Assembly: GCA_964610155.1 (NCBI GenBank)
Contig: CAZSUY010000007.1
Coordinates: 51,418-115,417, forward strand
Origin: JAFGBM01 sp964610155
GTDB lineage: Bacteria; Actinomycetota; Actinomycetes; Actinomycetales; Demequinaceae
Length of the DNA: 64,000 bases
Reading direction: 5' to 3'
The position numbers and the translations under genes are program-made. Shown here piece by piece: positions 52,521 to 61,494 of the stretch. The notes beneath the pieces were generated by a model. The model did not search any database and was not told the origin of the DNA. It was given only the letters and a program-made list of their open reading frames with translations. Positions within the stretch are counted from its first letter, which is position 1; every line of letters begins with the position of its first letter.

Positions 52521-52587
52521 ATCGTCCTCCTAGAGGCGGGGTCCGCTCGGGTTGTTTCCCAACACGACCGGAGAATCCTCTTATTAC

Positions 52588-52603
52588 GCAACATTCTCGT
52601 TGC
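52588..52603. promoter_or_regulatory. SufR-type operator
   Basis: GCAAC-ATTCTC-GTTGC is an inverted repeat containing CAAC-N6-GTTG, the core described for cyanobacterial SufR. It lies 68 bp upstream of the sufR start codon, in the intergenic region shared with the divergent PEBP gene. Autoregulation of the suf operon is the likely function. Confidence 0.75.
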
Positions 52604-52619
52604 CTAATTAGATTCCCGC

Positions 52620-52636
52620 AAGGAAGGCTTACCTTA
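52620..52636. promoter_or_regulatory. Weak DtxR/IdeR-like iron box
   Basis: AAGGAAGGCTTACCTTA resembles one and a half sides of the IdeR consensus; the right half AGGCTTACCTTA matches AGGCTAACCTAA at 10 of 12 positions. It lies about 100 bp upstream of sufR. Iron control of suf would make sense, but the match is imperfect. Confidence 0.35.
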
Positions 52637-52646
52637 CCTCGAGGTA
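52635..52646. repeat. 12-bp perfect palindrome in the sufR-PEBP intergenic region
   Basis: TACCTCGAGGTA is a perfect palindrome next to the iron-box-like sequence and 32 bp from the SufR operator. It could be a regulator site for sufR or for the divergent lipoprotein gene. No regulator can be named. Confidence 0.45.
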
Positions 52647-52753
52647 GCCTCTCGGTCTCCCGGTCACGTGTCAATACCGGTTCGCCTACCACTAGCGCGA
52701 CTTCCCGGACATAAGCCACGATGAATCGTGACCGCCCACAGGAAGGGAGCCCC

Positions 52754-53338
52754 GTGTCCACTCTGACCGTACCTCGCACCGTCTTTGGCGCCATCGTGAT
52801 CCTTCTGGTCGCCGGATGCGCCTCAACCCCCTCCTCCGGTCCGTCCCCCAGCGCTAGCATGAAGAACATGAAACCATCGCTCGTTGTAACCTCGGAGGAC
52901 TTCGTCGCGGGAGGCGAACTCGACCCCCGACACTCGGCGAACATGTGGGGACAGTGCTCCGGCGAGAACCTCAATCCCCAGTTGTCGTGGGAAGGGGCTC
53001 CCGAAGGGACCATCGCCTACGCCATCACCATGCGCGACCTCTCAGCCGACGACTTCACCCATTGGGTACACGTCAACATCCCGGCCGACGTCACGTCCGT
53101 CGCCACGGGCGAAAGCGAGACCCTTCCGGGTATCGCTGGGAGCAACGCTTCCCCCGGCGTCGGCTATTTTGGCCCCTGCCCTCCCGGCCCAAACCACCAA
53201 TACGAGTTCACCGTGTGGGCACTTGATTCCGAACTCATCGTTCCAGCTGGCCCCACCTACCCAGATTTCTTCGCGTCCGCCCGGGATCACGTCCTCGCCC
53301 AGGGATCGATTATCGGGGTGTACTCGCCCACACGCTAG
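52754..53338 (+). CDS. PEBP/YbhB-family lipoprotein
   Basis: The 194-residue exported protein has a lipoprotein signal (VFGAIVILLVAGCAST) and then a phosphatidylethanolamine-binding-protein domain. CSGENLNPQLSWEGAPEGT, DLSADDFTHWVHVNIP and YFGPCPPGPNHQYEFTVWAL form the conserved anion-binding pocket. The GTG at 52754 is preceded by GGAAGGGAG; the upstream ATG at 52721 has no comparable site. Its ligand is unknown. It diverges from sufR and is convergent with the Nudix gene. Confidence 0.91.
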   Translation: MSTLTVPRTVFGAIVILLVAGCASTPSSGPSPSASMKNMKPSLVVTSEDFVAGGELDPRHSANMWGQCSGENLNPQLSWEGAPEGTIAYAITMRDLSADDFTHWVHVNIPADVTSVATGESETLPGIAGSNASPGVGYFGPCPPGPNHQYEFTVWALDSELIVPAGPTYPDFFASARDHVLAQGSIIGVYSPTR

Positions 53339-53967
53339 GGCCTCTCCCATGGGGCATCGGCTGGCCGCAAGGTCGACCATCCTGCGCGCCTCGCGTGATC
53401 CACGGCCAGGAAGCCCATCACGGCCGTCGGACCCCCGAGTCTCCCTGAGACGATGGCGGACAGGGCGTCCTCGAGGGGAATCCATCTCGCCTCAATCTCT
53501 CGTTCCTCGGCCTTCCGCGTGTGTCGTTCGCCCTCAGGAACCAGACTCAGGTCCCTGGCGAGATACAGACGAATGGCCTCAGAGGAGCCTCCGGGGGAGG
53601 AGAACACGTCCAGGAGGACATGCCAGGTGTCGGCGATGAGGTCCGCTTCCTCGTGGAGCTCCCTCTTCGCCGTCTCAAGGGGGTTCTCCCCTTCATGATC
53701 CAGTAGCCCGGCCGGTGGCTCCCACAGTTCCCGGCCAACTGGATGACGGTACTGACGAAGGATGAGTACCTCCCCGGGCTCGCGGTAGGGAACGACGGCG
53801 ACGGCTCCCATGTGTTCGACGAAGTCCCTCGTGACGACCTCGGTGCCGAGATCTATCCGTTCCGTCACGACATCCCATACCCGGCCGCGAAAGCCCTCGA
53901 TCCTGTCCCTAACGAAGCGCCGACCTTTCCGGTCGGAGAGGATCTCGTCGGGATCGGGGGGAGTCAC
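53335..53967 (-). CDS. Nudix hydrolase, ADP-ribose pyrophosphatase type
   Basis: The 210-residue protein contains a Nudix box, GLLDHEGENPLETAKRELHE followed by EADL; the glycine usually after EE is replaced by alanine. AVAVVPYREPGEVLILRQYR and ELWEPPAGLLD before the box fit the ADP-ribose pyrophosphatase group. It likely hydrolyses ADP-ribose or a related nucleoside diphosphate. It lies 6 bp after pyrG, the same order as in mycobacteria. Confidence 0.92.
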   Translation of the reverse strand: MTPPDPDEILSDRKGRRFVRDRIEGFRGRVWDVVTERIDLGTEVVTRDFVEHMGAVAVVPYREPGEVLILRQYRHPVGRELWEPPAGLLDHEGENPLETAKRELHEEADLIADTWHVLLDVFSSPGGSSEAIRLYLARDLSLVPEGERHTRKAEEREIEARWIPLEDALSAIVSGRLGGPTAVMGFLAVDHARRAGWSTLRPADAPWERP

Positions 53968-53973
53968 AAGGCA

Positions 53974-55725
53974 TCAGAGCGCCGCGGTTTGGGACCTCTG
54001 GCGCCTTGACGAGGAGCCCTCCCCTTTCCGGGGGCCCCCCGCTTCGGTCTTCGCCTGCCGCTCGAGCGCCGCACCGACGAGACCCGAGAATAGCGGGTGT
54101 GCCCGCGTCGGCCGCGACCGGAACTCAGGGTGAGCCTGCGTCCCCACGTAGAAAGGATGAGCGTCTCGAGGGAGCTCTACAAACTCGACGAGCGAGCGAT
54201 CGGGGGACCGCCCCGACACGACCATCCCAGCCTCCTCGAGCCGATCCCGATAGGTGTTGTTGACCTCGTAGCGGTGCCGATGCCTCTCCCCTACCGATGC
54301 CTGGCCATACGCCTCGGCGACGATCGAGCCCGGGGTCAGCACGGCCTCGTACTCTCCGAGCCGCATCGTTCCACCCATGTCGCCCTTGCCCTCGACGATC
54401 GCCAACTGCTCCTCCATCGTCGCGATCACCGGATGCTCCGTGTCGGGGTCGAACTCGCTACTCGACGCTCCCTCGAGACCCAGGATGTTCCGCGCAAACT
54501 CCATGACCATGCACTGAAGGCCGAGGCACAGGCCAAGCGCGGGCACCCGATTCTCCCGTGCCCAGCGAAGCGCCCCGATCTTCCCCTCAATGCCTCTGAT
54601 GCCGAAACCTCCCGGAACGACGATCCCTTCGGCCCCGGCAAGCGCCTCTTCCGCGCCCTCCGGCGTCTCGCATCGGTCGGAGGCAACCCAACGGATCTTC
54701 GCCCTCACCTCGTGGTGGAATCCCCCGGCCCTGATCGCCTCGCACACCGAGAGGTACGCATCCGGCAGATCGATGTACTTGCCGACAAGCGCGATCTCTA
54801 CCTCGCCCTTGGGCTTGTGGACCCGCTTGAGCAGGCTATCCCAGGCTCGCCAGTCAACGTCGCGGAACGGAAGGGCAAGGCGGCGCACGACGTAGGCGTC
54901 CAGCCCCTCCCGGTGAAACACCTTCGGGATGTCGTAGATGCTCGGGGCGTCGATCGCCGTTATGACGGCCTCAAGATCAACGTCACACATGAGCGCAATC
55001 TTGTTCTTCACTCCTTGGGGGATATCCCGGTCGGCGCGGCAAACGATCGCGTCGGGCTGGATACCGATTGACCGGAGCGCCGCAACGGAGTGCTGGGTCG
55101 GCTTGGTCTTCAGTTCTCCAGACGGTCCGATGAAGGGAACTAGCGAGACGTGAAGGAAGAACACATTGTCGCGACCGATGTCCCGGCGAACCTGGCGCGC
55201 GGCCTCCAGGAAGGGCTGAGACTCGATATCCCCCACGGTCCCGCCGATCTCCGTGACGATGACGTCGATGTCGGCACTCGCCTGAGCCCTCATTCGCCGC
55301 TTGATCTCATCGGTGATATGTGGAATGACCTGAACGGTATCGCCCAGGTATTCGCCGCGCCGCTCCTTCGCGATGACCTGCGAGTAGACCTGCCCCGTAG
55401 TCACGTTTGCAGAGGCCCCCAACTCCACATCGAGGAAGCGCTCATAGTGGCCGATGTCGAGGTCGGTCTCCGCGCCATCGATCGTCACGAACACTTCCCC
55501 ATGCTGGAAGGGATTCATGGTGCCCGGATCGACGTTGAGATAGGGGTCGAGTTTCTGGATAGTCACCCGGAGCCCACGCGACCTGAGGAGGTGTCCCAAA
55601 CTCGATGCCGTGAGGCCTTTTCCGAGGGATGAGACCACGCCACCGGTGACGAAAATGTGTCTGGTGAGGGTCTCCGCGGGCCCAGAATTCCGTGTTCGCT
55701 CCACGGGCTTCGATTCTAACACCAC
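53974..55725 (-). CDS. pyrG: CTP synthase
   Basis: PyrG makes CTP from UTP, ATP and glutamine. The 583 residues have an N-terminal synthetase domain (IFVTGGVVSSLGKGLTASSL, KLDPYLNVDPGTMNPFQHGE). The C-terminal class I amidotransferase domain has GGFGIRG, LGLCLGLQ with the nucleophilic cysteine, and HPEFRSRP. The first 20 residues (to ETLTRH) are longer than usual, so translation may begin slightly later. It is the second-to-last gene of a long minus-strand run. Confidence 0.96.
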   Translation of the reverse strand: MVLESKPVERTRNSGPAETLTRHIFVTGGVVSSLGKGLTASSLGHLLRSRGLRVTIQKLDPYLNVDPGTMNPFQHGEVFVTIDGAETDLDIGHYERFLDVELGASANVTTGQVYSQVIAKERRGEYLGDTVQVIPHITDEIKRRMRAQASADIDVIVTEIGGTVGDIESQPFLEAARQVRRDIGRDNVFFLHVSLVPFIGPSGELKTKPTQHSVAALRSIGIQPDAIVCRADRDIPQGVKNKIALMCDVDLEAVITAIDAPSIYDIPKVFHREGLDAYVVRRLALPFRDVDWRAWDSLLKRVHKPKGEVEIALVGKYIDLPDAYLSVCEAIRAGGFHHEVRAKIRWVASDRCETPEGAEEALAGAEGIVVPGGFGIRGIEGKIGALRWARENRVPALGLCLGLQCMVMEFARNILGLEGASSSEFDPDTEHPVIATMEEQLAIVEGKGDMGGTMRLGEYEAVLTPGSIVAEAYGQASVGERHRHRYEVNNTYRDRLEEAGMVVSGRSPDRSLVEFVELPRDAHPFYVGTQAHPEFRSRPTRAHPLFSGLVGAALERQAKTEAGGPRKGEGSSSRRQRSQTAAL

Positions 55726-55751
55726 GGAAGCCCGGGGGTCGCCCCGAAGAG

Positions 55752-56726
55752 TCAGGTCGGCGTTGCTACAGCCTTCACCCGGCCTGGATAGAGCAGGAGA
55801 TCCTCGCCGTAGCCGTAGTGGCCAGTCGTGCCCGCTATCTCCTTTGCAAGCCCGAGCACCACGGTGAAGTGACCGTAGTAGTTCAGGCCATAGGTCACGG
55901 TTGTCACGTTGTCGCTCAGAAGGGCCGAGGCCACAATCAAGGACGGAATATCACCATGCCGACTCGGTCCGGTGGCAACCACCGTCCCATCGACGTACTC
56001 ATCCGTCACCCCGGCGATTTCCATGTAAACATCGCTCAGGATGGAAAACTCGTCATCCGAGTTTGGGCCGGGGCCGATGGCGAAGACCACGGCATCGACC
56101 TCCCCCGTCACAGTACCGCTGACGAGCTCGGCCCCCAGGAGAAGGTCGAGGAGCACCCGGGAACGATCCGCGGCCGTCGCCGTCGCGGTCGAACCCTCCG
56201 TCTCCTTGGTGCTGGCTGGAAATTCGGTCGGGACGAGCGCCTGGGCCAGCGCGTGAGCGAGGACACGGTCGGTGGCGACGGTCGAATCGACGCCGACAAC
56301 GTTTTCGACGATCTGGGTAGCGAATGCCGTCCGAAAAGCGATTTGATCATCGTCTGTCCACGCTGGCTCGATCGAAAGATTTGCCGTGATCGTTCCGCCT
56401 GCCTGGACAATCCGGTCCTTGACACCGGTCACCTCTGCTCCATCCGGAGTCAGAATCCGCACCACGGCAACGTGGCGGTCCGCGAGGGCATCCCCAATCA
56501 GCACCTCTGCAGCCTGAGCGACGAAATCCTCCCCGATCTCCGAATCGCGAATGGCGTTCTCGGTCTCGGCCTTCGATTCGGAGAGCGCGGCCTTCAGTTC
56601 CGACGACTCGTTCGTCAATTCGGCGACGAGGGCGGTCCTGAGGGGTCCGGATCCGAGTACGACTCCGACGGCAAGGGCAAGGAAGACGGCCGTCAACGAG
56701 ATGACATGGTAACGGAAATCGATCAC
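55752..56726 (-). CDS. MctB-like copper transport/envelope protein
   Basis: The 324-residue protein has one N-terminal membrane helix (YHVISLTAVFLALAVGVVLG), then a coiled coil (about 35-65) and an alpha/beta extracytoplasmic domain. This is the layout of mycobacterial MctB, implicated in copper handling, and of corynebacterial SteB, a SteA partner. The GTG at 56726 has GGAGG at 6 bases and a GTGA overlap with steA. Metal-binding residues are not obvious, so SteB-like action in cell separation is equally likely. Confidence 0.85.
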   Translation of the reverse strand: MIDFRYHVISLTAVFLALAVGVVLGSGPLRTALVAELTNESSELKAALSESKAETENAIRDSEIGEDFVAQAAEVLIGDALADRHVAVVRILTPDGAEVTGVKDRIVQAGGTITANLSIEPAWTDDDQIAFRTAFATQIVENVVGVDSTVATDRVLAHALAQALVPTEFPASTKETEGSTATATAADRSRVLLDLLLGAELVSGTVTGEVDAVVFAIGPGPNSDDEFSILSDVYMEIAGVTDEYVDGTVVATGPSRHGDIPSLIVASALLSDNVTTVTYGLNYYGHFTVVLGLAKEIAGTTGHYGYGEDLLLYPGRVKAVATPT

Positions 56727-57913
56727 GAGGTTCCTCCAAACCACGACGCGATGGTGGGCCAGATGTTCCTTAGCCAGGCCGCCCCACCGGGGGTCAGCGC
56801 AAGAGCGTTGCCGAGGACAAAGACCGCCGATAGGACGAGCGCGACAAGCGTCCAGGGCGAGTATCGATGCCGGTACACCTTCACGAGCGTCCGGGCATTG
56901 ATGAGGGAACCGCCGGCGACGAGTTGAGCTAGGAAGGTGCCAACCGTGTCGGTCCGTCCCCCTTCGAGGAAGTCATGAAGGCTTACCTGTACTCCAACGG
57001 TGATGATAACGCTGGCGCCTGCCGCATGTGCGGTGAGGATCGCGAGGTCCTCACTCGCCAGGGCGATATGGGACATCGAATGCTTGACGTTCAGGGAATC
57101 TAGGCGAGCCTCCCCAGGGTCTCGTCCCGACGGGTCGTGAAGAATGACCTCCGCGCCAGAGGACAACGCCTCATCGGAGATCCCTTCCGTGCGTCCCACG
57201 ATGACGGCGGGCGCGTAGGCGTGAGCCATAGCGACATCCGCGCCCTCGCCGACCGCGATGATGACGGGCCGTCGCTCGCGGAGGTAGCCGCGAATCGCCT
57301 TGATCTGCTCTAGGTGCTCGAATCCCACAGCAAGTATGACGACCTGGCGATCGCGCATCTCGACGGTGAGCTCTGGAAGGTTCGCCCCCTCAAGGAGAAG
57401 CCCCGCTTCCTGGGCCACCACGTCCATGGCGTTGGCCGTGAAGGTGGCAAGCTGGATCTTCACCCCTTCATGCGCGGCCTCCATGGCCTCCGCGATCGAC
57501 TCGAGGTTCTGAAGCTTCCCAGACGCGACCTTCTCCTCCCCCGAGAACACCGTCTTCCCGTCGATCCGTACCTTCATCCCGTCTCGCAGGGCAAGCACCT
57601 CGCGCCCTAGGGAGTCGATGAGTGGTATCCCGGCCCGGGCGAGAACCAGGGGACCGCCATTCGGATAACGTCCCGAGATCGATGGCTGAGCGTTGAGGAC
57701 GACGATGGGGCGCGCCGCGGCAATGGCCTCGGCCGCCCGTTGATCGAGGTCCATCGCATCAATGATGGCGACTTCCCCCTTGCGGAGCCTCCGAGCCAGG
57801 CGTAGCGGATCGGCATCGACACGAACCGCCCCCTTGATGGCCTTGTCTACGGTCTTCTTCGCAGGCTTGCGGGGGAACTTCGGCAATCTCTTGAGTCCCT
57901 GTGGTCCCTTCAT
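56723..57913 (-). CDS. steA: SteA-like cytokinetic ring/thiamin pyrophosphokinase-fold protein
   Basis: The 396 residues match the actinobacterial SteA family. A Rossmann-like thiamin-pyrophosphokinase-type core (RPVIIAVGEGADVAMAHAYA, PAVIVGRTEGISDEALSSGA) is followed by one C-terminal helix (PWTLVALVLSAVFVLGNAL). In Corynebacterium, SteA and SteB act in septation. The ATG at 57911-57913 lies 19 bp after recN; the longer frame overlaps recN. The order recN-steA-mctB/steB is conserved in the phylum. Confidence 0.86.
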   Translation of the reverse strand: MKGPQGLKRLPKFPRKPAKKTVDKAIKGAVRVDADPLRLARRLRKGEVAIIDAMDLDQRAAEAIAAARPIVVLNAQPSISGRYPNGGPLVLARAGIPLIDSLGREVLALRDGMKVRIDGKTVFSGEEKVASGKLQNLESIAEAMEAAHEGVKIQLATFTANAMDVVAQEAGLLLEGANLPELTVEMRDRQVVILAVGFEHLEQIKAIRGYLRERRPVIIAVGEGADVAMAHAYAPAVIVGRTEGISDEALSSGAEVILHDPSGRDPGEARLDSLNVKHSMSHIALASEDLAILTAHAAGASVIITVGVQVSLHDFLEGGRTDTVGTFLAQLVAGGSLINARTLVKVYRHRYSPWTLVALVLSAVFVLGNALALTPGGAAWLRNIWPTIASWFGGTS

Positions 57914-57932
57914 GCTCCTTATCGTGCCACGC

Positions 57933-59621
57933 CTACCGCCCAACCGTGGAGCCTTCGAGGAGTTCGAGAGCGTGAGCTCGCGCTGTAGTCGAGTCCTCCT
58001 GGCCCGACAAGAGCCGCGCAATCTCCTGCACCCGACCCTCCCCAGTCACCTCCTTGACCTCCGAGGTGGTCACCATTCCATCCGTGTCCTTTGTGACGAC
58101 GATGTGGTGGTCGGCGAACGCGGCGACCTGGGCGAGGTGGGTGACGACGAGCACCTGCTGGGTCTTGGCAAGGATGGCGAGTCGGCGGGCGACGTCGATC
58201 GCCGCCTTGCCTCCGACCCCGGCATCAACCTCGTCGAACACGAAGGTGTGTCCCTCCGGGGCAGTCCCCACCGCGAGAGAGACCTCGAGGGCGAGGGTAA
58301 TCCTGGAGAGCTCGCCGCCCGAGGCTGCCTCAGCCACGGGGCGCCGCGGCGCGCCTGGGTGGGCAGACAGGGTCATCTCGATGGCGTCGGAACCGAACGG
58401 GCCCGGTTCCACCGCGGCGACACCGACATCGAAACTCGCGGATGGCATGGCCAACTGAGTGAGTTCACCGTTGACGGCCTCGGCAAGGCGCGCCGCGACG
58501 GCCCGCCTCACCTCCGAGAGCGTGTCGGCAAGACCTTCGACCTCCTCCTCGAACCGAGCCACCTCGGCCCGATGAGCCTCAACCCTCTCATCCCACGAGT
58601 CGTGCTCGGCCACCCGAACGGCGGCTTCCCTCGCGTATGCAAGGACGCCTGGGAGATCGCGTCCGACCCGGCGACACAGCGCGGCGAGGTCGCTCCGACG
58701 CTTCTGGACGGCCTCTAGTCTTGTGGGGTCGGCATCGAGCTCGGCGAGGTATCGGGTGAGGTCGCTCGCGAGGTCAGATAACCCGTATGAGTGCTCGACG
58801 AGCCTGGCCTCGTGCGCCGCGAGGGTGTCATCGTGGCGCGAGGCGTCGGCGAGGGCCTTCCGAGCGGACTCGATCGCCGCCAGGATGGTGCGATCGTCGT
58901 CACCCGACAAGGCTGAAGCCGCCGTGGAGACACCCTGCCGTACCGATTCGGCATTCTCAAGGAGAGCCGCCTCAGAGGAAAGGGATTCATCCTCCCCCGG
59001 CTGCGGGTCAACGCCCTCTATCGCGGCCAGGTCCTCCCGCATGTGGGAAACAGCCGTCCTCTCCGCCTCCGCGCCTCTCTCCAGTCTTGCCAACTCTTCC
59101 CGCTCCTCCAGGAGGGAAGTCCAGGCCGTTCGATAGCGCGCGAGCACATCCAGGTGTCCCTCACCCGCGTATCGATCGAGCATCTCGCGCTGCCGAACAC
59201 CGGATCTCAGTCGGACCTGATCCGCCTGCCCGTGGACGGTGACAAGGTCGTCTGCGCAATCGGCAAGGAGGGCCTGGGGGACCTGCCTCCCCCCGACAAT
59301 CGTTCGACTCCTAGCGGCTGCCCCAAGGGATCGGGAGATGGTAACCGTTCCGTCCTCGTTGGGGATCGCACCGGCTTCTGCGAGGACAACCGCAGCTTCT
59401 GAATCCTCAGGCAGGTCAAGGATCGCCTCGGCCAACGCGGCCGCCGCGCCTACCCGAACGACCGCGGAGGCGACCTTCTGGCCCGTTACGAGCCCGAGTC
59501 CCGTCAGCACCATCGTCTTGCCCGCGCCCGTCTCGCCCGTGACCACGGTCAGTCCCTTGCCAAGCGTCAGCCGGGCCGACCTGATCACTCCAAGGTTCTC
59601 GATGCTCAGTTCGTGGAGCAC
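57933..59621 (-). CDS. recN: DNA repair protein RecN
   Basis: This is an SMC-like ATPase for double-strand break repair. About 562 residues with Walker A TGETGAGKTMV near residue 35 and two long coiled-coil arms (about 150-350). The C-terminal ABC half has EAASGGELSRITLALEV, TFVFDEVDAGVGG and VVTHLAQVAAFADHH. The GTG at 59619-59621 follows GGAGGAG and matches the family start; the eight extra codons upstream overlap nadK. Confidence 0.95.
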   Translation of the reverse strand: MLHELSIENLGVIRSARLTLGKGLTVVTGETGAGKTMVLTGLGLVTGQKVASAVVRVGAAAALAEAILDLPEDSEAAVVLAEAGAIPNEDGTVTISRSLGAAARSRTIVGGRQVPQALLADCADDLVTVHGQADQVRLRSGVRQREMLDRYAGEGHLDVLARYRTAWTSLLEEREELARLERGAEAERTAVSHMREDLAAIEGVDPQPGEDESLSSEAALLENAESVRQGVSTAASALSGDDDRTILAAIESARKALADASRHDDTLAAHEARLVEHSYGLSDLASDLTRYLAELDADPTRLEAVQKRRSDLAALCRRVGRDLPGVLAYAREAAVRVAEHDSWDERVEAHRAEVARFEEEVEGLADTLSEVRRAVAARLAEAVNGELTQLAMPSASFDVGVAAVEPGPFGSDAIEMTLSAHPGAPRRPVAEAASGGELSRITLALEVSLAVGTAPEGHTFVFDEVDAGVGGKAAIDVARRLAILAKTQQVLVVTHLAQVAAFADHHIVVTKDTDGMVTTSEVKEVTGEGRVQEIARLLSGQEDSTTARAHALELLEGSTVGR

Positions 59622-59622
59622 A

Positions 59623-60483
59623 TCACTCCTCCGCACTCCTGACATCCAGCTCGCCGCGCCACCCCTTGGTCGGGAGGGAAAACTTCTGGATTAGGCGTTC
59701 TGTGAAGGTCGCCTCCGCAAGGCGGGCAAGGCGAACGGTGTGCGAACCCCGCCTGACCTCCAGCAATCCCCCGTGGGGAACATCGATGGTGCGGGATCCA
59801 TCGCACACGGCGACACCCGGAGTGGACGATGTGGAGGTGACGCGGACCCCAATGACCGAACCCGGCCCGACCACGAGAGGACGGGAGAAGAGGGCGTGGG
59901 CGGCGAGGGGGACGAATAGAAGGGCGTCGACGTTCGGCCACATCACGGGGCCACCGGCAGAATAGGCGTGCGCCGTCGACCCCGTCGCGGTTGATACAAC
60001 CACGCCGTCGCAACTGAAGGCCGAGAGGGTTCGGCGATCTACCTCGACGACCACCTCGAGGGTGCGGCGCGGGACGGCCCTTTCGACCGTCGTCTCGTTG
60101 AGGGCCCAGCCCTCCGTTGTGCTCCCGTCAGGGTTGGTCACCGTGAGATCAAGGGTGCCCCGCTCCACCACGGTGTATTTCCCGGAAGCGAGGGCCTCGG
60201 CCGCGACCTTGACGTCGTCGCGCTCGGCCTCGGCGAGGAATCCGACCCGGCCGAAGTTGACCCCGAGGATGGGCACATCAGCCCCCCGGGTGACCTCTAC
60301 GGCATGGAGCATCGTCCCGTCACCCCCTAGGACGAGCGCCGCCTCAACCGGCTCGCTCTCCCCATGGACGTACTCGGTCACGGGCTCGGTGCCGAACGCG
60401 GTGAGGGCCTCGATGGCGTGGTCAACCGCCTCAAGGGCCTGTTTCCTGCCGGGATGCGCAACGACGAGTATGCGTCGGATCAT
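59623..60483 (-). CDS. nadK: NAD kinase
   Basis: NadK phosphorylates NAD+ to NADP+. The 286 residues contain LVLGGDGTMLHAVEV (GGDG motif), GVNFGRVGFLAE, WALNETTVER (NE/D motif) and SCDGVVVSTATGSTAHAYSAGG. It overlaps tlyA by 4 bp and is followed by recN after 1 bp. The tlyA-nadK-recN order is the standard one in actinobacteria. Confidence 0.96.
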   Translation of the reverse strand: MIRRILVVAHPGRKQALEAVDHAIEALTAFGTEPVTEYVHGESEPVEAALVLGGDGTMLHAVEVTRGADVPILGVNFGRVGFLAEAERDDVKVAAEALASGKYTVVERGTLDLTVTNPDGSTTEGWALNETTVERAVPRRTLEVVVEVDRRTLSAFSCDGVVVSTATGSTAHAYSAGGPVMWPNVDALLFVPLAAHALFSRPLVVGPGSVIGVRVTSTSSTPGVAVCDGSRTIDVPHGGLLEVRRGSHTVRLARLAEATFTERLIQKFSLPTKGWRGELDVRSAEE

Positions 60484-61313
60484 ACGGATTCACCCACCTC
60501 CCGTGCGATCGCCGCCTGGAGCGCCTCCGCATCCAAGGGGTGAGGCCGCCCCGAGGTGGCCGCACCATCCCCAGCCTGCCATGACTTGTGACCCCACACG
60601 AAGAATTCCACATTCCCATCCGCCCCCGACACGACGCTGCGGGCCACGTCGAGAATCCCGAGTCCGGCGGAAATCACCGCTTGGGCGACCCCGGCGACTG
60701 CCGCGGCTCGTGCGTTGACGCTCCGCACGATCCCACCCCGTCCCAGCCGATCGGCACCAACCTCAAACTGGGGCTTGACGAGCAAAACTGCATCCCCACC
60801 CGGATCGAGCCAGGACACGAGGGGTTTCACCACGAGGACGAGGGAGATGAAGGACAGGTCGGCGACGATCAGGCCAACCCCCTCTTCTTTCGGTGGGGGC
60901 TTGAGGTCCCGCACATTTTCACCCTCGCGAAAGGTCACGCGGGGATCCTCGCGCAGGGGAGAAACCAACTGTCCGTGACCGACATCGAGGGCGAGAACGC
61001 GCTCCGCTCCACGTTCAAGCAACACTTGAGTGAAACCGCCTGTGGAGGCGCCGGCGTCCAAGCACCGTCGTCCCGTCACAACGCAACCCCGAGGCTCAAA
61101 GGAGTCGAGGGCTCCGATGAGCTTGTGTGCCCCGCGGGAGACATATCGATCCGCGCCTGCCGAGAGAACGAGCGATTGCCCCTCGGTCACCTCCATTGCC
61201 GCGCGCATGACGGGGCGCCCGTCAAGAAGCACATGCCCGGCGGAGATCAACGCCTGGGCATGGGTTCGAGAGCGAACCAAACCCCGCACCGCGAGGGCGC
61301 GATCCACCCGCAT
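60480..61313 (-). CDS. tlyA: TlyA-family rRNA 2'-O-methyltransferase
   Basis: TlyA methylates ribose in 16S and 23S rRNA; in mycobacteria its loss gives capreomycin resistance. The 277 residues begin with an S4 RNA-binding domain (RVDRALAVRGLVRSRTHAQA). The linker SRGAHKL leads to a Rossmann methyltransferase domain (CLDAGASTGGFTQVLLERGA, IVADLSFISL, VKPQFEVG). The ATG at 61311-61313 is chosen; the longer frame covers the small gene upstream. Confidence 0.94.
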   Translation of the reverse strand: MRVDRALAVRGLVRSRTHAQALISAGHVLLDGRPVMRAAMEVTEGQSLVLSAGADRYVSRGAHKLIGALDSFEPRGCVVTGRRCLDAGASTGGFTQVLLERGAERVLALDVGHGQLVSPLREDPRVTFREGENVRDLKPPPKEEGVGLIVADLSFISLVLVVKPLVSWLDPGGDAVLLVKPQFEVGADRLGRGGIVRSVNARAAAVAGVAQAVISAGLGILDVARSVVSGADGNVEFFVWGHKSWQAGDGAATSGRPHPLDAEALQAAIAREVGESV

Positions 61314-61320
61314 GGGGAAA

Positions 61321-61491
61321 CTAGGGTTCGTTGTGCAGGCGCTTGGTAAGGGCGTCCTGGACCTTGTCGAAGAACTCGGCTTGCTCCTCTGGATCCTCGG
61401 GCAACTCCGTGACCTTCTTGAGGGCGTCCTCAACCTCTGGGGGGAACGACACCTCGCCAAGGCTATCGCGGTGCTTTTGAGAATCGGCCAT
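61321..61491 (-). CDS. Small conserved protein between tlyA and a HAD gene
   Basis: Direct translation of the minus strand gives a 56-residue protein, MADSQKHRDSLGEVSFPPEV to KRLHNEP, ending in TAG at 61321-61323. It is charged and helical with no membrane segment. A gene of this size occupies the same place in mycobacteria (Rv1693, from memory). It sits 3 bp after the HAD gene and 7 bp before tlyA, so it is probably translated. Function unknown. Confidence 0.8.
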   Translation of the reverse strand: MADSQKHRDSLGEVSFPPEVEDALKKVTELPEDPEEQAEFFDKVQDALTKRLHNEP

Positions 61492-61494
61492 GAT

